From Streptomyces sp. NBC_00249 (lineage in GTDB: Bacteria; Actinomycetota; Actinomycetes; Streptomycetales; Streptomycetaceae), in assembly GCF_026342355.1 (NCBI RefSeq), contig NZ_JAPEMV010000009.1, positions 248,001 through 312,000 on the forward strand: DNA of 64,000 nt, given 5' to 3'. The translations under genes were made by a program, and so were the position numbers. Of this stretch, positions 1 to 10,815 are shown one piece after another. The first letter of the stretch is position 1, and each line of letters opens with the position of its first letter. The notes beneath the pieces were generated by a model. The model ran no database searches, was not told the origin of the DNA, and saw nothing but the letters and a program-made list of their open reading frames with translations.

Positions 1-108
1 CACGGCAAGGCCGAACTCCGGCTGATCACCTGCGGCGGCGCCCTCACCCCCGACCGCCACTGGGACGCCGACGTGGTCGTGTTCGCGCACCTCACGGGCA
101 AGGCGTAG
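1..108 (+). CDS. Sortase, C-terminal fragment (class E/F type)
   Basis: This is the last 35 codons of a gene that begins before the window. The residues LITCGG carry the catalytic-cysteine motif of sortases (TLxTC), followed by an Arg eight residues later and a terminal strand DVVVFAHL. That order (Cys, Arg, hydrophobic strand, stop) is the normal end of actinobacterial class E/F sortases, which are extracellular transpeptidases cutting LPxTG/LAxTG-type signals. The usual family pattern after the Cys is H-Y-R-D-N; here it reads R-H-W-D-A-D, so the Arg position is slightly shifted. No substrate gene is visible in the window. The assignment rests on a short stretch. Confidence 0.6.
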   Translation, partial: HGKAELRLITCGGALTPDRHWDADVVVFAHLTGKA

Positions 109-201
109 GCCCGCACGCGATACCTTCATCAGGCCCGGGCAGGGGTCCGTACGGATCCGGGCCCGGCATCCCTGAAAGCGGCACAGCATGGAGGCAGCGG
201 C

Positions 202-3200
202 GTGAACGTGCGAGTGACGGCGGCCCAGGACGGCGTGGACCCCTTCGGCACGGCCCGGCTCCGGCGCGGGGTGCTCGACTCCTGGGGGTCGGGACCGGCC
301 CGCTTCCGGGAGGACGCCAACGCCGAGGAGGACCTGGCGCTCGGCGGCTACCGCGACCGGCTCGTCGTCGAACTGGCCCAGAACGCCGCCGACGCCGCCG
401 CCCGTGCCAAGGTTCCCGGCCGGCTGCGCCTGACCCTGCACCCCGGCGAGCACGGCCACGCCGTCCTCGCCGTCGCCAACACCGGTGCCCCGCTGGACGC
501 GACGGGCGTCGAATCGCTGAGCACCCTGCGCGCCTCCGCCAAGCGGGAGAACGAACAGGACTCCGTCGGCCGCTTCGGCGTCGGCTTCGCCGCCGTCCTC
601 GCCGTCTCCGACGAACCGGCCGTCCTCGGCCGCCACGGCGGCGTCCGCTGGTCCCTCGCCGAGTCCCGCGAGATGGCCCGGGGCGCCGCCGTCGGCAGCC
701 CCGGGCTCGGCGACGAACTGCGCCGCCGCGACGGCCACGTCCCGCTGCTGCGCCTGCCGTTGCCCGCCGAGGGCAGCGCCCCCGAGGGCTACGACACCGT
801 CGTGGTCCTCCCGCTGCGCGACGCCGCCGCCGAGGACCTCGCCGAACGGCTCCTCGCCGGCATCGACGACGCCCTGCTGCTGACCCTGCCCGGGCTGCGC
901 GAGGTCGTCGTGGAGACCCCGGCCGCCGGACACCGCGTGCTCTACCGGCGCATGGACGGCCCGTACACCGTCATCGAGGACTCCGCGTCCGGCACCCACC
1001 GCTGGCGCACCGTCCGCCACACCGGCCCCATCGAGAAGGCCCTGCTGGCCGACCGGCCCGTCGAGGAACGGCTGCGGCCCGCCTGGACCGTCACCTGGGC
1101 CGTCCCCGTCGACCCCGACGGCGCCCCCGAACGCCCCCGCACCGCCCCCGTCGTGCACGCCCCCACCCCCACCGACGAACCGCTGGGCATCCCCGCCCTG
1201 CTCATCGCCTCCCTGCCGCTGGACACCTCCCGCCGCCACCCCGCGCCCGGCCCCCTCACCGACTTCCTGGTCGAGCGCGCCGCCGACGCCTACGCCGAAC
1301 TCCTCGGCGCCTGGGACCCGGTGAGCACCGCCCTGGTGGACCTGGTGCCCGGCCCGCTCGGCAAGGGGGAGCTCGACGGGGCCCTGCGCGGCGCCGTCCT
1401 CCAGCGCCTGCCCCGCACCGCCTTCCTCGCGCCCGCCGCCCCGCCGCAGACCCCGGACGAGCGGGCCGCGCTGCGCCCCTTCGAGGCGGAGGTCGTGGAG
1501 GGTGCGGGCGCCGACACCGTACGGGTCCTGGCGGAGGTGCTGCCCACCCTGCTGCCCGCCGGGCTGGAGCGCCGCCCCGAGCTGCGCACCCTGGGCGTCG
1601 GCCGGCTGCCGCTCGGCGAGGCCATCGAGCGGATCGCCGGCATCGAGCGCACCCCCGAGTGGTGGCACCGCCTCTACGACACCCTCGCCGGCGTGGACCC
1701 GGACCGGCTGTCGGGGCTGCCCGTGCCGCTGGCCGACGGCCGCACCACCATCGGCCCCCGCCACGTCCTGCTGCCCTACGCCGACACCCCGGCGAGCCTG
1801 GCCCGCCTCGGCCTGAAGGTGGCCCACCCGGACGCCGCGCACCCGCTGCTGGAGAAGCTGGGCGCCCTCCCCGCCACCGCCCGCGCCGTCCTGACGACCC
1901 CGCAGATCCGCGCGGCCGTCGCCGCCTCCCTGGACGCGGGCGAGATCTGGGACGAGGACGCCGACGCCCTGGACCCCGACGAGCTGGCCGAGGTGGTCCT
2001 CACCCTGGTCCGCGACTCCGGCCTGGCGGCCGGTGACGAGCCGTGGCTCGGCGCGCTGGCCCTGCCCGACGAGGACGGCGAACCGACCCCGGCCGGTGAA
2101 CTCCTCCTCGCCGGGAGCCCGTTGGCCTCGGTGGTCCGCGAGGACGAGATCCCGTACCTGGACGCCGGCCTCGCCGAACGCTGGGACGCCGACGTGCTGG
2201 CCGCCTGCGGGGTGCTGACCGCCTTCCAGCTGGTCCGCGCCACCGACGTGGTCCTCGACCCGGACGAACTGGAGCCCCGCGACGGGGACTTCGCCGAACC
2301 GGACGACGCGGGCCTGCTGGACGCCGTCGACGTGTGGTGCGAGGACCTCCTCGACCAGCTCCCCGACACCCCCGTACCGCCGGTGGCCACCGAGCTGGTC
2401 GCCGTACGCGACCTCGACCTCGTCGACGACGACCGCTGGCCGCAGGCCCTGGCCATGCTCGCCCAGCCCCCGCTGCGCGACGCCCTGACCCAGCCGGTAC
2501 GGATCCTGCTCCCGGACGGCACCACCCGCTCCGTGCGCCCGTACACCGCCTGGTGGCTGCGCGACCACCCGGTGCTCGACGGCCGCCGCCCCGCCGGCCT
2601 GCGCGCGGCGGGCGGCGACCCGCTGCTGGAGGGCCTGTACACCCCGGCGGACGCGACGGGCTTCGAGGACGAGCAGGTGCTGCGGGCGCTGGGCGTACGC
2701 ACCTCGGTCGCCGCGCTCCTGGACGAGCCCGGCGGCGCGGCCGAGCTGCTGGCCCGCCTCGCCGACCCGGACCGGGAGGTGGACGGCCGCCAGCTGCACG
2801 GCCTCTACACCGCCCTGGCCGATCTGGACCCCGAGCAGGTGACCCTGCCCGACGAGCTGCGGGCGGTGGTGGACGGCGAGGCCGTCGTGGTGGACGCGGC
2901 CGACGCGGTCATCGCGGACGCCCCGGACCTGCTGCCCCTCACCGGTGGCCTGCCCCTGCTGCCGGTGGCCCCGTCCCGGGCGGCCGACCTGGCCGAGCTC
3001 CTCCAGGTGCGCCGTATGTCGGACACGGTCCCGGCGGAGGTGAGCACCCCGGGCGAGGAGCACGAGGTCCCGGAGCCGGTCCGCGTCCTGCTGGGCCCGG
3101 CCACCCCGCTGACGTACGTGGAGCACGAGGAGCTGATCGCGGGCGGCACCGAACTGGACTGGCGCCGCACCCCGGACGGGGTCCTGCACGCCTCCACCCT

Positions 3201-3324
3201 GGAAGGCGTGGCGGCGGCCCTGGCCTGGGCGGCCGGCCAGTGGCCCCGCCGCTTCGAGGTCGCGGCCCTCCTGGAGGACCCGTCCCGCACGGCGGAACTG
3301 GCCCGCGACAGGTGGTTCGACTGA
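202..3324 (+). CDS. Sacsin/Hsp90-type GHKL ATPase domain protein (1040 aa)
   Basis: Large cytosolic protein whose first ~200 residues form a GHKL (Bergerat) ATP-binding fold. The N-box is ELAQNAADA, the G1 box ANTGAPLD and the G2 box GRFGVGFAAVL. The remaining ~800 residues are acidic, have no membrane segment and contain no motif I recognise, in keeping with actinobacterial proteins annotated as sacsin N-terminal ATPase-like. GTG start at 202 with GGAGG at 190-194. It stands alone: the convergent P-type ATPase gene ends 28 bp downstream. The ATP-binding call is firm. A chaperone or DNA-damage role is only an inference, and no endonuclease or partner gene sits next to it. Confidence 0.8.
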   Translation: MNVRVTAAQDGVDPFGTARLRRGVLDSWGSGPARFREDANAEEDLALGGYRDRLVVELAQNAADAAARAKVPGRLRLTLHPGEHGHAVLAVANTGAPLDATGVESLSTLRASAKRENEQDSVGRFGVGFAAVLAVSDEPAVLGRHGGVRWSLAESREMARGAAVGSPGLGDELRRRDGHVPLLRLPLPAEGSAPEGYDTVVVLPLRDAAAEDLAERLLAGIDDALLLTLPGLREVVVETPAAGHRVLYRRMDGPYTVIEDSASGTHRWRTVRHTGPIEKALLADRPVEERLRPAWTVTWAVPVDPDGAPERPRTAPVVHAPTPTDEPLGIPALLIASLPLDTSRRHPAPGPLTDFLVERAADAYAELLGAWDPVSTALVDLVPGPLGKGELDGALRGAVLQRLPRTAFLAPAAPPQTPDERAALRPFEAEVVEGAGADTVRVLAEVLPTLLPAGLERRPELRTLGVGRLPLGEAIERIAGIERTPEWWHRLYDTLAGVDPDRLSGLPVPLADGRTTIGPRHVLLPYADTPASLARLGLKVAHPDAAHPLLEKLGALPATARAVLTTPQIRAAVAASLDAGEIWDEDADALDPDELAEVVLTLVRDSGLAAGDEPWLGALALPDEDGEPTPAGELLLAGSPLASVVREDEIPYLDAGLAERWDADVLAACGVLTAFQLVRATDVVLDPDELEPRDGDFAEPDDAGLLDAVDVWCEDLLDQLPDTPVPPVATELVAVRDLDLVDDDRWPQALAMLAQPPLRDALTQPVRILLPDGTTRSVRPYTAWWLRDHPVLDGRRPAGLRAAGGDPLLEGLYTPADATGFEDEQVLRALGVRTSVAALLDEPGGAAELLARLADPDREVDGRQLHGLYTALADLDPEQVTLPDELRAVVDGEAVVVDAADAVIADAPDLLPLTGGLPLLPVAPSRAADLAELLQVRRMSDTVPAEVSTPGEEHEVPEPVRVLLGPATPLTYVEHEELIAGGTELDWRRTPDGVLHASTLEGVAAALAWAAGQWPRRFEVAALLEDPSRTAELARDRWFD

Positions 3325-3351
3325 TCCCGGCCCAGAGGGCCTAGGCCAGGC

Positions 3352-5808
<2,457 letters not shown>

Positions 5809-5906
5809 GCTTTCGACGGTAAAGGGCGTTCTGGCGCTTCACCCGCCGAGAAGTCGGAAGATCCGACTTCAGGATGAGCGGAATCGTCCCTCGGTAGGGG
5901 CTGGGG

Positions 5907-6227
5907 CTACGCCTCCCCGCCCGCCGGGGGCGTCTCTCCCGCCGGACCGCCGTGCTCGGCACGTTCGGCGCGTTCGGCCTCCTGCACCGCGTGGCGCTTG
6001 AGGGCCGCGTCGCGGCCGCGGACGTACCAGATGCCGATCAGGCCGAGGCCGCCGCCGGCCGCGCAGGTCCACAGCCACCACAGCAGGTCGCGGTCCGCGA
6101 ACCAGCCGTAGAACGGCAGCTGGACGAGGAACAGGGCGAACCAGAGGATCGTGCCGCCGGTGATGGTGGCGACTACCGGGCCCTCCAGGGGCTCGGGCGC
6201 CTCGTGCTTCGCAGTCCACTTCGCCAT
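5907..6227 (-). CDS. DUF2530 small membrane protein
   Basis: A 106-residue protein starting MAKWTAKHEAPEP. Two hydrophobic segments (TITGGTILWFALFLVQL, then LLWWLWTCAAGGGLGLIGIWYV) are followed by an Arg/Glu-rich cytoplasmic tail. The pattern matches the actinobacterial DUF2530 family, whose function is unknown. The frame stays open upstream to 6290, but the extra residues are Arg-rich and unlike the family, so the ATG at 6225-6227 is preferred. It lies between the P-type ATPase (transcribed the same way, 98 bp downstream) and the divergent permease gene. Confidence 0.7.
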   Translation of the reverse strand: MAKWTAKHEAPEPLEGPVVATITGGTILWFALFLVQLPFYGWFADRDLLWWLWTCAAGGGLGLIGIWYVRGRDAALKRHAVQEAERAERAEHGGPAGETPPAGGEA

Positions 6228-6366
6228 GGGAGCCAGTCTAGGTGGCCGGATTTGGGGTCTACGCGCGGAGATGGACTGGCCCTCGTTCATGTGTTCATAC
6301 TGAAACGGTTTGCCTACGGCCGGATTTCTTCGTACGAACCACTAAATCGACCAGTTTGAGGACCGC

Positions 6367-7794
6367 ATGAGCACCTCGGCACCCGCCGCGGCCCCCACCA
6401 CCAGCCTGGACCGCTTCTTCAAGATCTCGGAGCGCGGTTCGACCGTGGCCCGCGAGGTCCGGGGCGGCTTCGCGACCTTCTTCGCGATGGCCTACATCAT
6501 CGTACTGAACCCGATCATCCTCGGCAGCGCCAAGGACATGTACGGGCACCAGCTCGACGGCGGCCAGCTCGTCACGGCCACCGTCCTGACGGCCGCCTTC
6601 ACCACCCTCCTCATGGGTGTCATCGGCAACGTCCCCATCGCCCTGGCGGCCGGTCTCGGCGTCAACACCGTCGTCGCCCTCCAGCTCGCCCCGCGCATGA
6701 GCTGGCCCGACGCCATGGGCATGGTGGTGCTCGCCGGCTTCGTCGTGATGCTGCTGGTCGCCACCGGCCTGCGCGAGCGGGTCATGAACGCCGTCCCGAC
6801 GAGCCTGCGCAAGGGCATCGCGATCGGCATCGGCCTGTTCATCATGCTGATCGGCCTGGTCGACTCGGGCTTCGTCTCCCGCATCCCGGACGCCGCGCAC
6901 ACCACCGTCCCGCTCCAGCTCGGCAGCAACGGCCACCTGCACGGCTGGCCCGTGCTGATCTTCGTGGTCGGCGTCCTGCTCACGCTCGCGCTGCTGATCC
7001 GCAAGACCCCGGGCGCGATCCTGATCTCCATCGTGGCCATGACCGTCGTCGCGGTCGCCGTCCAGCTGATCACCGACCTCCCCGACCTGGCGTGGGGCCT
7101 GACCGTGCCGCAGTGGCCGGGCAACCCGGTCGCGGCGCCCGACTTCGGGCTCGTCGGCCAGGTCAGCCTCTTCGGCGGCTTCGAGAAGGTCGGGATGCTG
7201 ACCGGCGTCCTCTTCGTCTTCACCGTGCTGCTGTCCTGCTTCTTCGACGCGATGGGCACCATCCTCGGCGTCGGCGACGAGGCGAAGCTGATCGACCAGG
7301 ACGGCAACTTCCCCGGCATCAACAAGGTCCTGCTCATCGACGGCCTGGCCGTCGCCTCCGGCGGCGCCACCTCGTCCTCGGCCACCACCTGCTTCGTGGA
7401 GTCCACGGCGGGCGTCGGCGAGGGCGCCCGCACCGGCCTGGCCAACGTGGTGACCGGTGCGCTCTTCGGGGTGGCGCTCTTCCTCACCCCGCTCGCCACC
7501 ATGGTCCCGTCCCAGGCCGCCACCCCCGCGCTCGTCGCGGTCGGCTTCCTGATCCTGGCCGGCTCGGTCAAGGACATCGACTGGAGCGACTTCACCATCG
7601 CCGTCCCGGCCTTCCTGGCCATGGTGATGATGCCCTTCACCTACTCGATCACCAACGGCATCGGCTTCGGCTTCATCAGCTTCTGCGTGCTGCGCCTGGC
7701 GACCGGCCGGGGCCGTGAGGTCCCGGCCGCCATGTACGCCGTCTCCGCGGTGTTCGTCTTCTACTACGCGATGCCGGCCCTCGGCCTCACGTAG
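6367..7794 (+). CDS. NCS2-family nucleobase permease (AzgA-like)
   Basis: A 475-residue polytopic membrane protein. It opens with a cytoplasmic DRFFKISERGSTVAREVRGG and the family signature FATFFAMAYIIVLNPIIL, followed by about 12-14 hydrophobic helices. DAMGTILGVGDEA and GATTSSATTCFVESTAGVGEGARTG are the conserved substrate-site segments of AzgA-type adenine/guanine/hypoxanthine:H+ symporters. ATG at 6367 follows an AT-rich leader (6295-6360). Purine rather than uracil transport is inferred from the AzgA-like motifs. No purine regulator is adjacent. Confidence 0.85.
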   Translation: MSTSAPAAAPTTSLDRFFKISERGSTVAREVRGGFATFFAMAYIIVLNPIILGSAKDMYGHQLDGGQLVTATVLTAAFTTLLMGVIGNVPIALAAGLGVNTVVALQLAPRMSWPDAMGMVVLAGFVVMLLVATGLRERVMNAVPTSLRKGIAIGIGLFIMLIGLVDSGFVSRIPDAAHTTVPLQLGSNGHLHGWPVLIFVVGVLLTLALLIRKTPGAILISIVAMTVVAVAVQLITDLPDLAWGLTVPQWPGNPVAAPDFGLVGQVSLFGGFEKVGMLTGVLFVFTVLLSCFFDAMGTILGVGDEAKLIDQDGNFPGINKVLLIDGLAVASGGATSSSATTCFVESTAGVGEGARTGLANVVTGALFGVALFLTPLATMVPSQAATPALVAVGFLILAGSVKDIDWSDFTIAVPAFLAMVMMPFTYSITNGIGFGFISFCVLRLATGRGREVPAAMYAVSAVFVFYYAMPALGLT

Positions 7795-7807
7795 TCCCGT
7801 TCTACGG

Positions 7808-7990
7808 CTAGGTCAGGCCGTAGAACTTCTCCGTCTCGTCGACCGCGGTCTTGAACCGCTCGTCGAAGTCATCGCGAATGAGCGTCCGGACGACATAGTC
7901 CTGGACGCTCATTCCGCGTTTGGCGGCATGGTGCCGGAGCCGGTCGAGCAGCTCCCCGTCTATGCGCATGCTCAGCACATGTGTCCCCAT
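7808..7990 (-). CDS. Ribbon-helix-helix (CopG-type) small protein
   Basis: A 60-residue protein. Residues 5-9 (VLSMRI) form the DNA-contacting beta strand. GELLDRLRHHAAKRGMSVQDYVVRTLIRDDF then gives the two helices of an RHH/CopG fold. The tail (ETEKFYGLT) could bind a partner, but no toxin gene is adjacent. The MarR gene runs divergently, and its own start region overlaps the promoter of this gene. It may be an orphan antitoxin or a small autoregulator. Confidence 0.7.
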   Translation of the reverse strand: MGTHVLSMRIDGELLDRLRHHAAKRGMSVQDYVVRTLIRDDFDERFKTAVDETEKFYGLT

Positions 7991-8087
7991 GCCGAAAAGG
8001 GTCGGGGGTCAGGGTGCGGACGCGTGTCACTTTCCGCCGCCGGCTCACCCGTACGAGTGACGACCACCCGTGGTGTTCCTTAGGAAA

Positions 8088-8101
8088 AGTAATGAGTTAC
8101 T
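8088..8101. promoter_or_regulatory. MarR-type operator palindrome
   Basis: AGTAA-TGAG-TTACT is a 14-bp inverted repeat ending nine bases before the MarR start at 8110. MarR proteins typically bind AT-rich palindromes of this size in their own promoter. This position would let the regulator repress its own MarR-MFS operon. The palindrome covers a competing ATG at 8092, which argues against that start. Confidence 0.55.
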
Positions 8102-8109
8102 CTAAAGAC

Positions 8110-8547
8110 ATGCCTGACCTTTCCCATGGCGACGACGCTGCCGCCGTGAACGACCTCCGCTCCGCCGTCATGCGGCTGGGCCGGCGCCTGAAGCACCAGC
8201 GCGTCGACGAATCGCTGAGCCCGACCGAGATGTCGGTCCTCGGCACCCTCGCCCGCTGCGGCCAGGCCACCCCCGGTGAGCTGGCCCGCCGCGAGCACGT
8301 CCAGCCGCCGTCGATGACACGCATCGTCGCCCTGCTGGAGGCCAAGGGCCTGGTCAGGCTGGAGCCGCACCCCGACGACCGCCGCCAGAAGGTGGTCAGC
8401 CAGACCGAGGAGGCCGAAGCGATGCTCGAAGAGAGCCGTCGCAAGCGCAACGCCTTCCTGGCCGGGCTCGCGGCCGAGCTCACCGAGGACGAATGGGCCA
8501 AGCTCCGCGAGGCCGCACCCGTCCTGGAGAAGCTCGCGCACCTGTAG
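8110..8547 (+). CDS. MarR family transcriptional regulator
   Basis: A 145-residue winged-helix regulator. The core reads LSPTEMSVLGTLARCGQATPGELARREHVQPPSMTRIVALLEAKGLVRLEPHPDDRR, with the wing at PDDRRQKVV and a C-terminal dimerisation helix. It most likely represses the MFS exporter gene 25 bp downstream and itself through the palindrome at 8088-8101. ATG at 8110 is chosen because the next in-frame ATG (8092, with AGGA at 8082-8085) lies inside that operator. Translation may be leaderless. The inducing ligand is unknown. Confidence 0.85.
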   Translation: MPDLSHGDDAAAVNDLRSAVMRLGRRLKHQRVDESLSPTEMSVLGTLARCGQATPGELARREHVQPPSMTRIVALLEAKGLVRLEPHPDDRRQKVVSQTEEAEAMLEESRRKRNAFLAGLAAELTEDEWAKLREAAPVLEKLAHL

Positions 8548-8572
8548 GAACGACGCCAGGAGGCGAACGCTT

Positions 8573-9916
8573 TTGAGTACGGGAACCGGAGCAGACTCCG
8601 CACCCGGCCATCCATCCACCCCCTCTGTCGCGGTACCCGCGGGCAAGAACCTCGGAATGTTCAGCTCGCTGCGGATCCGCAACTACCGGCTCTTCGCGAC
8701 CGGTCAGGTCGTCTCGAACACCGGCACCTGGATGCAGCGCATCGCACAGGACTGGCTGGTCCTCTCCCTGACCGGCTCCGCGTCCGCCGTCGGCATCACC
8801 ATCGCCCTGCAGTTCCTGCCGATGCTGCTGTTCGGCCTCTACGGAGGCGTACTCGCCGACCGGCTGCCCAAGCGGCCGCTGCTGATCGCCACCCAGGCCG
8901 CGATGGGCCTCACCGGCATCGCCCTCGCCGTCCTCACCCTGGCCGGACACGTCCAGGTGTGGCACGTCTACCTCGCCGCGTTCCTGCTCGGCCTGGTCAC
9001 CGTCGTGGACAACCCGGCCCGGCAGACGTTCGTCTCCGAGATGGTCGGCCCCGCGCAGGTCGCGAACGCGGTCAGCCTGAACTCCGCGAACTTCCAGTCC
9101 GCGCGACTGGTCGGCCCGGCCATCGCCGGCGTGCTGATCACCGCCGTGGGCTCCGGCTGGGCCTTCCTGCTGAACGGCCTGTCCTTCGCGGCGCCGATCG
9201 CGGGACTGCTGCTGATGCGTACGCGGGAACTGCACCCCGTCACGCCCCAGCCGCGCGCCAAGGGCCAGCTGCGCGAAGGCCTCGCCTACGTCGCCGGCCG
9301 GCCCGAGCTGGTCTGGCCGATCGTCCTGGTCGGCTTCATCGGCACCTTCGGGTTCAACTTCCCGATCTGGCTGTCGGCCTTCGTCAGCGACGTCTTCCAC
9401 GGCGACGCCGGCACGTACGGGCTGTTCAACACGCTGATCGCGGCGGGCTCCCTGGCGGGCGCCCTGCTCGCGGCCCGACGCGGCCAGGCCCGCCTGCGGC
9501 TGCTGGTCGCGGCGGCGGTCCTCTTCTCCGTCATCCTCCTGATGACGGCGTTCGCCCCCACCTTCTGGCTGTTCGCGGCGCTCATGGTGCCGATCGGGGT
9601 GTTCGGACTCACGGTGAACGTCGTGGCGAACTCCAGCGTCCAGATGGCCACCGACCCCGAGATGCGGGGCCGGGTCATGGCCCTGTTCATGATGGTGTTC
9701 ACCGGCGGCACCCCGCTGGGCGCTCCGCTGGTCGGCTGGATCACGGACACCTACGGGGCCCGGATCGGCATGGCCGCGGGCGGCGCGATCTCCCTGGCGG
9801 CAGCCCTGGGCGTGGCCCTGGTCCTCTCCCGCGTGGGCAACCTCCGCCTCCGCGTGAACCGCCACGGCGTCACCTTCGTCCCCTCCCGCCCCCGCGAACT
9901 CGCCACGGCCGCGTAA
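8573..9916 (+). CDS. MFS transporter (enterobactin-exporter-like, MarR-linked)
   Basis: A 447-residue permease with about twelve hydrophobic helices. The N-terminus RIRNYRLFATGQVVSNTGTWMQRIAQDWLVLSLTGSA and the loop motif GGVLADRLPKRPLL are typical of the MFS_3/EntS-like group that exports drugs or siderophores. TTG start at 8573, nine bases after AGGAGG at 8558-8563. It follows the marR-type gene by 25 bp and is surely co-transcribed, so it is probably a substrate-induced efflux pump. The substrate cannot be read from sequence. Confidence 0.85.
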   Translation: MSTGTGADSAPGHPSTPSVAVPAGKNLGMFSSLRIRNYRLFATGQVVSNTGTWMQRIAQDWLVLSLTGSASAVGITIALQFLPMLLFGLYGGVLADRLPKRPLLIATQAAMGLTGIALAVLTLAGHVQVWHVYLAAFLLGLVTVVDNPARQTFVSEMVGPAQVANAVSLNSANFQSARLVGPAIAGVLITAVGSGWAFLLNGLSFAAPIAGLLLMRTRELHPVTPQPRAKGQLREGLAYVAGRPELVWPIVLVGFIGTFGFNFPIWLSAFVSDVFHGDAGTYGLFNTLIAAGSLAGALLAARRGQARLRLLVAAAVLFSVILLMTAFAPTFWLFAALMVPIGVFGLTVNVVANSSVQMATDPEMRGRVMALFMMVFTGGTPLGAPLVGWITDTYGARIGMAAGGAISLAAALGVALVLSRVGNLRLRVNRHGVTFVPSRPRELATAA

Positions 9917-10158
9917 CCCCTGCCGGTGGCCCCGCCCGGACCCCAGCCCCCGTACCCGGGGCCCTGGGGCGCAGCCCCGAGCGGGTCCGGGCGCAGCCCG
10001 GGGAACGGGGGAAGGGCGGGTAGGGGACCAGCCCCGCAGGAGCCCACCGGCTCCGCCCCGCATCTGGCGCCCCCTCGGGGGCCCGGGGCGGGGAGCGGCC
10101 GGTTCGGGGCCGGTTTCGTACCCGTGCCCCCGGGCGGGGGCGGGGATATGGTCGGGGG
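9917..10158. repeat. GC-rich palindromic intergenic repeats
   Basis: Contains nested short palindromes such as CTGGGGCgcaGCCCCgAG and GTCCGGGCGCAGCCCGG. They belong to the same style of GC-rich interspersed units as those at 23.3, 27.4, 31.1 and 37.3 kb. They probably end transcription of the MFS gene. No coding potential was seen. Confidence 0.5.
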
Positions 10159-10713
10159 ATGAGGCTGTTCGCCGCTGTGCTGCCCGCCCCGGAGGCGGCC
10201 CTGGAGCTGCGCGACGCCCTCGCCGCCGCGCCGGACGCGGCAGGCCTGCGGTGGACCGCGGAGCCCGGCTGGCACTTCACCCTCGCCTTCATGGCGGAGG
10301 TCCGCGACGAGCTGCTCCCCGAACTCCACGAGCGCCTGCGCCGGGCCGCCGCCCGCACGGCGCCCTTCCCGCTCCGCCTCCACGGCGTCGGCCACTTCGG
10401 CTCCCGCGCCCTGTGGGCCGGGGCCGCCGGCGACCTCGACACCCTGCGCATGCTCGCCGAGCGCGCCGATGCCGCCGCCCGCCGCGCCGGGGTCCCGATG
10501 GACCAGCACCACCGCTACACCCCCCACCTCACCCTCGCCCGGAGCAACGGCGCGGCCGACCTGAGGCCCGTCCTCGACGCCCTCTCCGGCTTCGAGGGCA
10601 CCCCCTGGCGCGTCGACACCCTCAGCCTCGTCCGCAGCAACCTCCCCACCAGCGGCATCCCCGGCGAACGCCCCCGCTACGAGGTCACCGCCACCTGGCC
10701 CCTCACCGGCTGA
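10159..10713 (+). CDS. thpR: RNA 2',3'-cyclic phosphodiesterase
   Basis: A 184-residue 2H phosphoesterase. The two signature H-x-T/S-x tetrads are present: HFTL near residue 35 (GWHFTLAF) and HLTL near residue 124 (TPHLTLARS). Length and start (MRLFAAVLP) match ThpR/LigT, which opens 2',3'-cyclic phosphates to 2'-phosphates on RNA and can ligate tRNA halves in vitro. ATG at 10159. The biological substrate in actinomycetes is not established. Confidence 0.85.
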   Translation: MRLFAAVLPAPEAALELRDALAAAPDAAGLRWTAEPGWHFTLAFMAEVRDELLPELHERLRRAAARTAPFPLRLHGVGHFGSRALWAGAAGDLDTLRMLAERADAAARRAGVPMDQHHRYTPHLTLARSNGAADLRPVLDALSGFEGTPWRVDTLSLVRSNLPTSGIPGERPRYEVTATWPLTG

Positions 10714-10738
10714 CGGGGCAGCCTTGGCAGCGGCCAGG

Positions 10739-10815
10739 GAATCCAGATTCGGGATGGATCCCGGTGAAACAGAAGCATTGAAGTGCTCTCCGGCGCGACC
10801 GCAGGAGATTCCCGC
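10739..10815 (-). ncRNA. Putative tnpB 3' flank / guide (omega) RNA region
   Basis: Immediately 3' of tnpB the minus strand carries small palindromes: GGGAT-CC-ATCCC (10752-10763), GAATC-TG-GATTC (10739-10750) and AGCA-CTTCAA-TGCT. TnpB proteins use a guide RNA transcribed from the tnpB 3' end plus the element's right end, so this is where such an RNA would lie. The exact 3' end, and hence the guide, is not determinable here. Placement is by analogy. Confidence 0.35.
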
